Part shown: piece by piece, positions 13,301-25,300 of the stretch
Numbering within the stretch: the first letter of the stretch is position 1
Layout: every line of letters starts with the position of its first letter
Origin: Gorsachius magnificus
Taxonomy: Eukaryota; Chordata; Aves; Pelecaniformes; Ardeidae
Assembly: GCA_034008185.1 (NCBI GenBank)
Contig: CM067082.1
Coordinates: forward strand, 155,937,895-156,001,894
Direction: 5' to 3'
Length of the DNA stretch: 64,000 nt
The notes under the pieces: generated by a model
Databases searched by the model: none
Seen by the model: the letters and a program-made list of their open reading frames with translations, nothing else
Told to the model about the DNA's origin: nothing
Made by a program: the position numbers and the translations under genes

Positions 13301-16300
13301 CTGCCCCTGTGGCCAAATTTCTTCATCACGAGAGCACCTTTTCACTACCCACCATTCAATCTCATGAAATAACAAGACGTCAATTTGAGTGAAAGCACAG
13401 CTCTTACCATTGAGACACTGTTAGATCCCAAGCTTACTCCCAAGTTCTCCTACTCTGGGACTACAGACACCTTCAACACTAGCTGTTGCTGGGGAGTTAC
13501 CACAGCTCTTTGCAGTGCCTCTGGAGCCATCCCTTTCAGTCCCTTGATGACTCTGTTGGCTCAGGGCAGGACCAGGCCATTAATACAAAGCAGCCCAGGC
13601 AGTGACATACCTTTCACTGAAAGCTGGTAGAGCATTTTATCCCCTTCACAAATGCACTCATAAACTCCAGCATCCTCTGCTGCAGTGTTGCGGATTTTCA
13701 GGATGTGCCTCTTCCCCACAGTTTGAAGTTCATATTTTTCACTGGCCTTGAGTTCTTTCCCATCCTTCATCCATTTCACAGTAGCTTCTGTGTCCGAAAG
13801 CTCTGCCTGAAATTTGGCTTCTTCCCGCAGCCGAACAGAGACCTTTTCCATATCTCTGCTCTTGTTGGTAAATCTCACTGCAGCACCTGCCAGGAGCAAA
13901 GGCCTTGTTATTTCAAGTTATACTGAGTTAACACATCCCTGATATGTGTCTGCTATAGACTGTGAGATCTTTGATAAAGTATCAGCTCCTGTTCCTGTCC
14001 TTACACTCACATCAATACCAAGCATTTTTTTTTTCAGTTCAGGAGACACAATCTGGTTTTATTGCCAGAGCCAATAAGAAAAGAAAAATACAACTTTCTA
14101 CTGATTAATAATATTCTAGACATGCTTCTTCAGAGATTTTCACCCAAAGTCAAACACATCCTTCCAGAATGAATGTCCATTCATTACCTTTTTCCATGCA
14201 ATGTGGGTAGATACAGATCTTCTCGTCATTTCATAGAGGAAAGCTGGAGTCTCAATGCTAAACTGAGTTACATGATCCTAACTTGTACATCACATGCATA
14301 CTAAAAAACCTCCAAGAACAAAATTTTTGTAGCAATTAATGCTCCTTTACATTTGAAAGACTCTACTGCAGACAGAAAAACTAGCTCAACCTGGAGCCAA
14401 AATTACTGGTCTAAGGTGACTGAGTGGTTGATCTGGTGACAGAATCCACTGACTGATGGTTGTGAACTACAGGAATTCACGAGCTGATGTTAAGCAGTCT
14501 AGTTCAGATACCAACCATCTGGCTAGATCAACTGACTTTGAACTCTGTGCTATCGTGGTGAGGTCATTACCAGGACACACATTAGTTCATATGATGCAAT
14601 TTCAGGTACTTCCTACAGACCAGGCATCAGTGAAAGCGTCCAGCCCCGGTTCTAATCATCAGGTCACAGCAACTGCCTCTTGACTGGAAGAAGAAAGTAC
14701 AAAGATCAAAGTAAATACCTTTCACTCTCATCTTGGTGCTGGTGTCAACATTATTGGCAACAAATTTCACTTCTGCTCCATCATCGTTCCTGGTGATGTT
14801 CTTTATGATTAGGGTGTGAGTAGTTTGAGTTCTCTTAATGATATAGGTCTCACTTTCCTGTAAGACTTTACCATTAAGGTACCAAGTGCCGGAACACATC
14901 CTCGTAAGGTCAACAGTAAACAGGGCATCCCCTCCAGGTACAGCTTCAACGGTTGTCAGGGGGGTTTTCACAGCCGGGACTGGTTCTGGGGAAGAAAAAT
15001 CACACATATCTCCGAAATCAAAGGACACAAGACTGCTGCGCTGGAAAATAGTTCTTCTTAAGAAGAAAGTTTTGGGGGTAAACAAGACATAAGAATAAAA
15101 TCCTGCAGCCTCCTACAGTTTGCATGCAGTGAAGGCAATGCACAGTTGGTCAACAGGGTTTGGTTCCTACAGCTGCAGATAACTGAACTCTGGCATTAGG
15201 CTGAGCAGGGAAAGAACAACAGGCATATTTCACTTATTTTTTCCCTGAGATGTTTAAAGGCATAACAAGCCTGAAACACAGCTCCTAAAGAGAGACTGAC
15301 TGGAACATGGTTTTCCTGACAGTGTGATCAACACAAATATTCTCTAGATGTAAGCATGATATCTCCTTTATACACTAAAGATTTTTCCTGTCGTACCAAC
15401 TCTAGAAGAAGCACTTACAGGCTTAAGATCCATTGCAGAGAGCTTCGCCTCTCATATAGCCTCATGTGAGATATTGGAGCATAAGCATACTCACAGCTCC
15501 ACCACAGCAACCCAACCACCATCATGTTGGTGATGGTCAGAGGTTGAAATGAGATAGGAGAACTAGCAATGAAGGGAAAAAGGTTTTGCTGTACCATTGC
15601 TCTACCCTCCTCAGAGTCATGGGAAACGTCTTTAGAGCCCCCATGTGGCAGATCAGCACAGACCGACCCATTTTACGATGGTTTTGTGCTCACCAAGGTG
15701 CATGCTCCCTGGGAACTCCAGGTAGGGGCTCTGTCCATAGGCGTTGACTGCAGACACTCTGAACTGATAATCAGCCTCTTCTGACAGGTTGCTCACCGTG
15801 AACTCCGTGCCAGGTACATGAGACTCATGGCATCTCACCCACGTAAAGCCAGTGAGTTTCTTGCGTTCCACTACGTAGCCATTGATTGGAATGGGGCGGT
15901 CCATCTTCGGAGGGGACCATGCTAGCGTCACTGAGGTTTCTGTTTTATTTTTCACCACAGGGTCAGCTGGGGGTTGGGTGGGAGGTTTTTTGGGAGCTGC
16001 ACAAGGGAGAAAAAAAAAAAAAGAAAAAAAAACCACAGAGCAAGAAGTTTATGTCAGCGGGAAACAGCCACTGAAACTGCTTACTCTAGACTAAAAGCTA
16101 GCCTTGCTTAATAAGCCTCCATAAAACATTGATGTGAGATGGGAAAGCAAGAGAATGGATAGAAGATGGTTCTGGGTTGCATTACATGAAGATGTACAAT
16201 ACTTCTACCTCCACAGCTAAACATATGTGATTTCAACACAGTATTACAGTTGTCCGCACAGACAAAGAGTCTACAATGAACAATTCATAGCCTTAAATTT

Positions 16301-19300
16301 TCAGTACAAGATACAGACCCACACCACTTCCTACACAGCTCCTGGGCAAGGCAGACTAACACTCACACCACCATCAGAGGTGGTTCAAAATTCCGTGCAC
16401 CAAATTCTTGTTCCACTTCCCTGGTGTGAATCCAGGCTAAAAAAAAAATAAAAATACCTCTGTGGGATTACTCTGGCAAGGTGGCACAATTTTGCCCTGT
16501 TTACAAGACACCATTGCACAGGGATAGTTGCACTAATATTGTAAATCTGCTGGGATTTATTCTCAGAATTTCAACATACACGTCCCTGCAGTGAGCAACG
16601 TAGATGCGCCTGAGAGAACCAATGCGTGGCAATGTACCCCTGCATCAAGGAAGAGCACGGTGATGTTTGGCAATCCTTCAGACACAGGTGTGGCATCCTG
16701 CACAGCAATGTAAATCCACTCCTTGAAAAGCAGCCTGAGCCAGGAGTCTATGATGTCTTCCATTTCTTCTCGAGAACCTGTTCCAACCGACACTAAAATA
16801 CTACTGTCCAGATCTGCAACAGTCTTAAACGCAGACCAGCTAAACGCTGTACAACTGGGACATCTCAGGCACAAGAGATGTTCCTGGGGTTTAGAGTTAT
16901 GGAGATCTCAGTCGCTTGTCACACAGGTTCGGTAGTTCTCTGTAGCTGCTTTCATCTGGGTATCTGTCCTCTGTCCTGCTTCTGAATTTTATGCTATCTC
17001 CACTCAGAAAGCGTGTTTTAACTTTGTCCCCCAAGAGTGACAGCTATCATTGGGGATCACTTTTTTAGTAATTTATGTGGAGCCAGCTTTTGGAGTTGGG
17101 GAATCAACTTCAAAAGGAAATGACAAAGTAATGTTCCCACCACCAGACCCTACAATCGAGGAGATGTGGCTGTTTTACAGTACCTGAGGTCACAAATGTA
17201 TCCCTGCAGGTATTTACATAGTGAAGATTTGCATTCATCCTCTCATTCCTTTTGAACCCTTTAAGAGGAGGCTCAAGTCCCATCAGGGTTATTCACTATG
17301 TGCTGCCACGAGTACGGTCAGGAGACTAGGAATTATCTGATATGCTCGGTTACACGTCTACTAACATGGTAAAGGATTCATTTCATTTAATTTTGGCTAT
17401 CTGAAAAGTGTCTGGTTTAAGTCAGTCAACCAGACTCCAACTGTAATCCCATGGAGAACAGCGCAGTCAGGAGTAATGTATCCCAGCTTAAAAAAGGTAA
17501 AATAGGTGAAACGAATCGCACATTGTAGATACTCGAGTGTTTATAACTATAGAGGGAGCCTGTACAATGAGCCTAGACTAAAAACCAAACTCTGGGGCAA
17601 CTGATCTTCTCTTTGCCTCAGTTTACCCATCTGTAAAATGGGCATTTTAACAACGCAAGACACTGAGCAAATACTATAGAAACATTGCTTGCCTGATAAA
17701 TGCTATTAAAACAGCCAACACCAATCTTGTCCAGTTAACTGAAAAAGATGTGAACATAGAACACAGGATTCTTCAAGCACCTAATCAGGTACGCATGAAG
17801 TGTAAAAATAGGAAATTCCAATGCAATACACTTTTTCTTCATTACATAAATAGGCGCGTAAGTGTTTTGGGGTGCACATTTACCAGCCTCTCAGTTACTG
17901 CTGGTCAGAGCTGGATGCCAAAGGTCCCATTAGTGGAGCATTAAGCTGAACACTAGACCCTGGAATCAGATCCCTTGACCTTACCATCAGAAACCGTAAT
18001 GTAATATTTTGTTCAGAGATACCTGTTTGCGGGAAGGCAGCTTCTTACTGCTTTCTATTCCATGAATCCACACTTGATTCATAACTTAAACAGCAGAGTC
18101 CAAAATCAAGCTGGACTTTACCATTCCCATTGAATAGGTGCTTGGTTGAATGTTAAATATTTTCAAATACCTTAGAAACTGTCACAGTGCTAAGTGCAAC
18201 ACTTACCTCATTTTTAAGTCATCTTAGCTCAATAGCATCAGTATGCCCCAACCAAGTTTAGGTAACATGGTAGTTATAAACCTTTAATTAAAGATTTCTT
18301 TCACCACTCAGTAATTGCAATTTGGAGGTGGTGCTGGGAGAAAAGAAGTATTATTCTTCCCAAATGGTGACTAGAGTTGGTGACTTGTTCACATGCAAAT
18401 GGGAACTGCAGGAGAACCAGAAACCACATGCAGTTCTCTGCCTTAAACGAAGCAGTTTTTGCCTAGGAGATGCAATGCCATCAAAATAAAGCTCCTTGAA
18501 ATTAGGCAACTTCACCAAAATTTCATTTCAGGTCCAATCTCAGCTATACTGAGCGTGCTGCTACTGCTTTGTCAGTGGAAACCCTTGCTCAGGTCAGACG
18601 GGCCAGCTGAAGGAAATCTCCAGCCTGCACATGTTGTATCAGTCTCCCCAAGTAAAGCTAAAAGCTAAGCAAGACAAAGGTCCCCTCTTTTAGCATAGCT
18701 ACCATCAGTTCACAGGGTCTTCCCAGCTTTGTCATGTCAACGAGAGGAGGAGAGAGGACATGGCTTTGCAGGTCTCCACAAAAGAAAGGAAGCATTTTCA
18801 CAAGGAAGATTTCCCCTTTTTCTTGCAGTTTTTTTTAAAATATATTTTATAGAGTCATAGGATCGTTTAGGTTGATAAAGGCCTTTAAGGTCATCAAGCC
18901 CAACTGTCACCCTAATCCTGCCATCCCACCACTAAACCCTGTCCCTAAGCACCTCGTCTGCCCAGCTTTTAAATCCCTCCAGGGATGGGGACTCAACCCC
19001 TTCCCTGAGCAGCCCCTTCCAGTGCCTGACAACCCTTTTGGGGAAGAAATTTTTCCTAATATCCAACCTAAACCTGCCCTGGCACAACTTGAGGACATTT
19101 CCCCTCGTCCTATCGCCCATTACCTGGGAGCAGTGACTGACCCTCCCCCGGCTCAAACAGCTTAAGAAGCTAAAATCAAAGTAAGATATTTCAAGTTTGG
19201 TGAATGCTTGACTGCCCCTGAAATGCTTCATGTGCATGTACGTAGATGTTCCTTCATAAATGTTTTTGCTTGCTAGAATGGAAACATTCTGCCAAAAATG

Positions 19301-22300
19301 TTCAGGGCACCTACCTACTTCCCTATCATAGCCAGCATACCCACAAGCTACCTTCAAATCTCTGTAGGCTCAAGACCTAGGGAAGGAATTGAACACTCAC
19401 TGATTTTCCCCTCTAAATCCTCAGCGAAGAGAGAGAGGGAGAGATAAGTGGCCCCTATTTGCTAGAAGAAGTATTATCCCCACAGCAAGAATTGATAAAA
19501 TCAAAGAAAATAATAATTTTGGAAAATGGAGGTCAATGTGTAGGTGGGGCACCCGCAGTGCTCTGGGTACAATGAAGTAAGGCGACTGCAACCTAGGCAA
19601 CTTACGCAAAGTTTTCTAAGCACCTCCTGATGGCAAGAACGCATGTATGTCTCACCCCATGTTTTACCTGGTTATCAGTTTACATTCACTCCAGCACAAA
19701 ATGAGAATGGTACAGAGAAGACAGACATTTGCACCATGCTCTTTCCCCAGGACTCTTCTCCTTTCTCTGTTTTGATCTCTCCATAACATTTCATAACACT
19801 AGCGTTCAGGCTGTTGGCCTTTTGTGGCACACATCTAACATTCTGTTGTCTTTGGACAACAAACTTACCATGGCAGTACCTAAACCAGCAGTGCTAGCAT
19901 GGGAGTATCACAGAATCACACTGAATCCCAGACTGGCAGGGGTTGGAAGGGCCCTTGGAGATCACCCAGTCCAACCCCCCTGCTCAAGCAGGCTCACCCA
20001 GAGCAGGGGGCACTCCTGGTGCGTTTTGAATATCTCCAGAGAAGGAGACTCCACAGCCCCCCTGGGCAGCCTGTTCCAGTGCTCTGTCACCCTTAAAGTA
20101 AAGAAGTTCTTCCTTGAGTACCTGCTTGCTAGGGAAGACCTAACACTAGCATCAAAAAAAAGTGAAGCTTACTGGTCACAGTGAACTGGGTAGAAGTCCT
20201 GCTTTCATCAGCCAGGAAGGCAATCTCCCCAGCGTCTTCCATCTTACACTCTCGGATGATCATGGTATGTTGCTTGCCAGAGCATGTGATGGAGATTCGG
20301 TCACTGGGTTTCACTTCTTCTTTATTTTTCAGCCACTGGATGTTCTGGCATTCATTGTCCAGCTCCACACAGAAGATGGCTGTATCATTTATGAAGACTG
20401 CAGTCTTTCGAGGAAGCTTTTTAATGATGTTCCCTTTAAGTAAGAAATTAATTATGATCAGCAAACAGCAGATATTAAAGTCTCTGGCAACACTGGACCA
20501 ACCACTTGACCAGACTACAACAGGACTAGCCAACAACTCCCACCTAATCAAAACATTGTAGACACTATGCAGACATCCCTAAATGAATTCCTAAGTTCTG
20601 AGTTATACAGAACAGATAATCCCAAGGACTCCTTTTGGCCTTCAAAGAGAGAAAAGCAACCTTGCTTGACTACAGTCACTCATGTTTCTAAGTCTAACAC
20701 ACGGAGTGTGCTGTTGGGTAAACACAAGGTATGTGGCCTTGCCAAGAACAAGTCTGATAGTGATACAGCTTTCATTGCCCGCATATGCTGGGAATTCAAA
20801 TTAAAACTTTGTTAAAGTAGGTCAGTCTTAAACCAGACAGGTCTCTTGTCTGCCTTTGGGATTTTTCCTCCATCAAAGTTGCTGGTAAGTACATAACCAA
20901 GATGGCAAGCACATCAGTCACCTGAATTCATAGAAAATACACTGAAAACCTCAGATTTCTTCTTAGTGTCAATCCAGAAATTCACATGGGAAGAACTTCA
21001 CTTATTTGTATCCTTTCCAAGTGACTGTGATGATTATCACTTATTAGAATAACCTCAAAGTTATAAGATGTGTCTATTCCCGGGAAAGCTTGGACAAGGC
21101 ATCAGGGAACCACCCCTATTGACAGATGGTGACTGTCCCCAGCCCTGGAACAGTCCCTGCGAGGCAAAAGAGCCCTCACCCACGTAAAGCACCTAGAGCT
21201 ATTTAATGAGAAGCAATGCTGAACGCCTTCACGAAGCAACAGACCAGGAACAAGTTTCATCAGTAGGATTCAAGACCCCGATTCTCTGCTCATCCTCGCC
21301 GAAGCTTGGCCACGTGTCTGCTCCTTGCTGCCCCCAGCAGTGTCCCCACCCCTGCAGCCCTTTGCATCCTGCCAAGCTCTCGCATTCAACCAACCTCACC
21401 CTGATCTCTTGAATCTTCTCCCCCCGCGGCAGGCACAGGGCTCCCTCAGGAAGGCTCTGTCTCCTTTCTCTCCTGAGAGCTCCACCTGGCTCAGTTACTC
21501 TCTTTTTTAATGGAACATGCCGTAGCACCATAGCACAAACAAGTAAAACAAATACCAGCTGTCCTACCGGGGCCAAACACGCTTACGGCGTTTGGCTGGT
21601 CCAGCCCTAACAGAAGGTGTAACAAAAAAAAAGACATCTGTCTGAACTCTCCTGGGTCTCTGGACTAAATTTCCCCTTCTGCCGCCACCTGTGTGCACTC
21701 TCATCTCTTTCCTAATGACACAAAAAGAAATTTGCACAAGGATGTAAGGCACCCAGCTGTCTTGCACCGATTTATGTAGCAGAGATCTTCTGGTTTCACT
21801 GGGAGCGAAGTTAGGCTTCAAGTAAGACAGGACAAGCACATTCCTATTACTATCACAGGCCTTCAGCTCACGCTGCAGGAGGTGTCAATGATACCAGCAT
21901 AAGAACCATCAAAATAAAAATTACAGGTCCTGAAGTGACATGGGTAGGTTCTTATTCATACGGCAAGTCATGGAGTTCAGAACTAATGAGCCCTTCTGCA
22001 GACACAGAACCACAGAATCGTTCAGGTTGGAAAAGACCTTTAAGCTCCCCCAGCCCAAGCGTTCCCCTACCCCTGCCATCCCACCCCCAAACCCCGTCCC
22101 TCAGCACCGCCTCTGCCCGGCTGTTAAATCCCCCCAGGGCTGGGGACTCGACCCCTTCCCTGGGCAGCCCCTTCCAGCCCCTGACAGCCCTTTGGGGAAG
22201 GAATTGTTCCCCAGGGCCAACCTCACCCTGCCCTGGCACAACTTGAGGCCGGTGCCCCTCGTCCCATCGCCCCTTCGCCCCCCCCTGAACCCCCCCGCTC

Positions 22301-25300
22301 CCCAGGCCGCTCCCCGCCCCTGGGGCTCCAGACCCCTCCCCAGCTCCGCTGCCCTTCTCTGGACACGCTCCAGCCCCTCCAGGTCCTTCGGGGAGGGAGG
22401 GGCCCAACCCCCCCTTAAGGGGCCCGGGGACGGTCCCTGCCCTGCTCCCGGCCCCCCCCAACCAGGATGCCATTGGCCTTCTTGGCCAACATGACACATA
22501 TATGTGTCCGATGTGCATGTCTGCTGACTGTGAGACACCTCCACCATACCAGGCTCTACAGTCACTTGCATTTCAGTCCTAAACCACCAGACTGAGGAGA
22601 CTTGGACATGGAACTATGTCCACATTTTGCTGCTTTCTTATCAGCTTTCCAAACTCCAGAGAACAGGTCCAGATGTCAGAGATCTGGAGTGTGGACCTGG
22701 TTTCCAATCTGAAACCATACTGGTGCTGACTGCAGCCTGCACCACGCATCAGACCATAAACCACAGCTGATAAGACAGCTTCCTGGTGTGGTCAGCACCA
22801 CTCTCAGACAAGATGCACCATTGTGTTTGCTGGACACCAGAAGTGTGTGAGACAGTGCAAGGGGACACATCCAATGCTTGGGATCACCTTAAGGAAATTC
22901 TACAATGCTAGGCTACAGTTCAAGGACTTTGCCTTCTAGGAAGCCCCTTTAAGCATAGGTCCCTACCAGGTGACTTATCTTGAGCAGCAACACAATCTGT
23001 TCCCTGCTCTCTGATCCTGTGTCCCAGACACACCTTGGCACTGACCTACCACACATGGCTTCTCCTCTCACACCGTAACAGAGTCTTCTGTTCTTCATTG
23101 CACACATGCATGGGGTAAATGTCGTCCACAAGGCTGAGTCTGGAGTCTCATGTGTGAGTCTCACACTTGTTAGGCAAGATTTGGCTGATCTGAAATACCA
23201 AGAACCTTTCTTACCTTGGACAGACAACTCTGCGATAGTCCTGCTCCCTTCTTTCATCTCACAGATATAGACAGCATCATCATCTGCGGTGACATTCTGG
23301 ACGGTGAGCCGGCGGTATGTGCCCTCTTCTTCGATGTTGTATTTCTTGCTCTGCCGGAGTTTGGTTTCCTCCTTGAACCAAGCTGTCTCTGTACTAGGAA
23401 CAGGCACTTCACATTGGAAGGTGGCAGATTCCTTCTCCCTCACTTCAAGATCCTTCAGTTTTTCCTTGAAGGGTATTGAGGGTTCTTAAGAGGGTAAAAA
23501 CAGAGAGGAGAAGAGGTGTGCAAATAAATAAGTCAATAGAAAACAATAACACTCCTTATTAATGACATTGATTTGCCCTGAGCTGCCATCCAAACCCATA
23601 ATTAAGCTCTACTACAGTAGGTGTTCTGCTCTCACATAAAAAAAAAAAAAAACAAACCAAAACCTTAGATCCCAGCAGAAGTGTTTTAAGGACTTACCTA
23701 AAACCCAAGTATTGGTCTGAACGGCAGTGCCTGCCCCACAACACGACGCAGTGGACTTTGCTCTAATCCAAAGCAATGTGAACAAGTTGGTGAAGCATCA
23801 GGTTAATGAATTCTGCTCTCATGGCTTGCTTGTCCTCTGGCGTGACTATTTCTGCATTGCACCTCGTCACTTAGAGATGCCAACAGGATGAAGGGCAAGG
23901 CCCACCCAGCCTGACTCTGTAGGTAGCAAAAACCACTTCACGGTAGAGTAAAAGACCATCAATTAATTATGCTCCAGGGGGGTAAATAGCAAACAAGCTG
24001 GATGTAGGAGAGGGCACGGAGCAGTCATTCTAGGTGAGTGTGAGCAGCTGAGCTGGTCAGATGGTGCAAGAACCAACGTTTTAGGGGTCTTGCAGCAGAA
24101 GTGAGCTCAGCGGAGCGATCTGAAAGGGCACAGGGAGAGTAGAGGTGGCTGTGCACAGAAGGACAGATGTGGGGGAAAGCACAGAAGGCCCTGATGGATG
24201 AGTTTTCTGTTTTCCCCACCAGCACCAAAGGTTCTGTATCAGCTTTTGTCAATGGCAATAAAAGAATTAGAGAAAGAGCCCAAGTGCCCCAACTGCTTCT
24301 GCTTTCCTCCAGTAGTGGGGCTTAGGGAGAAACCAGAGTGTAGATCAAACACGCAAACCAGCTGCATGGCAGTGAGGGAAGACATTTTATGAACAGAACA
24401 ATGTTTAATTCCAGTCACAGCTGCGCTGTGAAATCATCCTGATACCCCAGCACTAAATTGAAGAATGGGGAGTTGGACTGAAGAGGACAGCCGGTGGTCA
24501 CAGCCACGGGACTGGTGCCACAGTCACGTCACAGACTTGGGTTAGCCAGTGCTGATGCATCACCCCTCATGCTTCATGAGAGATCATGTCTTGACATGTA
24601 CCTTCATCTTCTAATAACTACTGCACCAGCTCCCAGCCTTTTTTTGTGACTCCATCCTCCCTCTCCCTGACCACACACACACTCCCAGGCTGGTGATTTC
24701 ATATGGTCACTAGCAGTCACTAATGCCAAGTGTTAGTCTAAGAGTCACACAGAAGTAGACTTGTCTTAGCTTTATAAGGCCACGCCCATGGTGGCACATC
24801 CCACTCAAGAGTCGCTGTGGTCTAGAGGCTGGAGAAACAGAAATCAAGGCCCTCAAACATCCCACATCCAAACTTTGATGTCCAGGAGCCTCCATTTTGT
24901 AAAATTCAGATCTGGTAGCTCAGCATACAGCTGAGTCCATTACCTGCCCCCCTGCCCCACCATTGGGACAGGAGGTGCTACAGGAGCAGTGCTCTCTTTG
25001 ATCTTTGCTCCTGTCTGAACTCAAGCCCTAGAAACTCATGCGTTCAGTTTTGCAGGTCTTTTATTCAACCCTGGCACAACCACAACTGCAGATGTCACAT
25101 AAACAGCTCTAATCATTTCTAGCTGAGCACAGCCTGGATAGAGATAGCAGACTCCAAGGGCTTGACGGGACACATGGAGGGAACGATGTTATCTACTACC
25201 TTGCTTGTTAACCTGAGATTAAAACCTGACTGAGAACCCATACAATACCTTCAGGAACAGGGAGGTGACTCATGCCAACTTATTTATGTTCTTCAAAAAT

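Larger units (their letters stand above)
15997..20172 (-). other. OBSCN: OBSCN intron between Ig5 and Fn3 (4176 bp)
   Basis: Holds two antisense CR1 fragments (near 18.9 and 19.9 kb), a MIR relic near 17.6 kb and an unexplained protein-like open frame near 16.6-16.9 kb, reported as a finding. Confidence 0.8.

Noticed and set aside
21935..22571. Overlapping open frames of 100-188 codons on both strands
   Set aside because: They coincide with a GC-rich CR1 copy; low stop density comes from its composition and from the old ORF end, not from a host gene.
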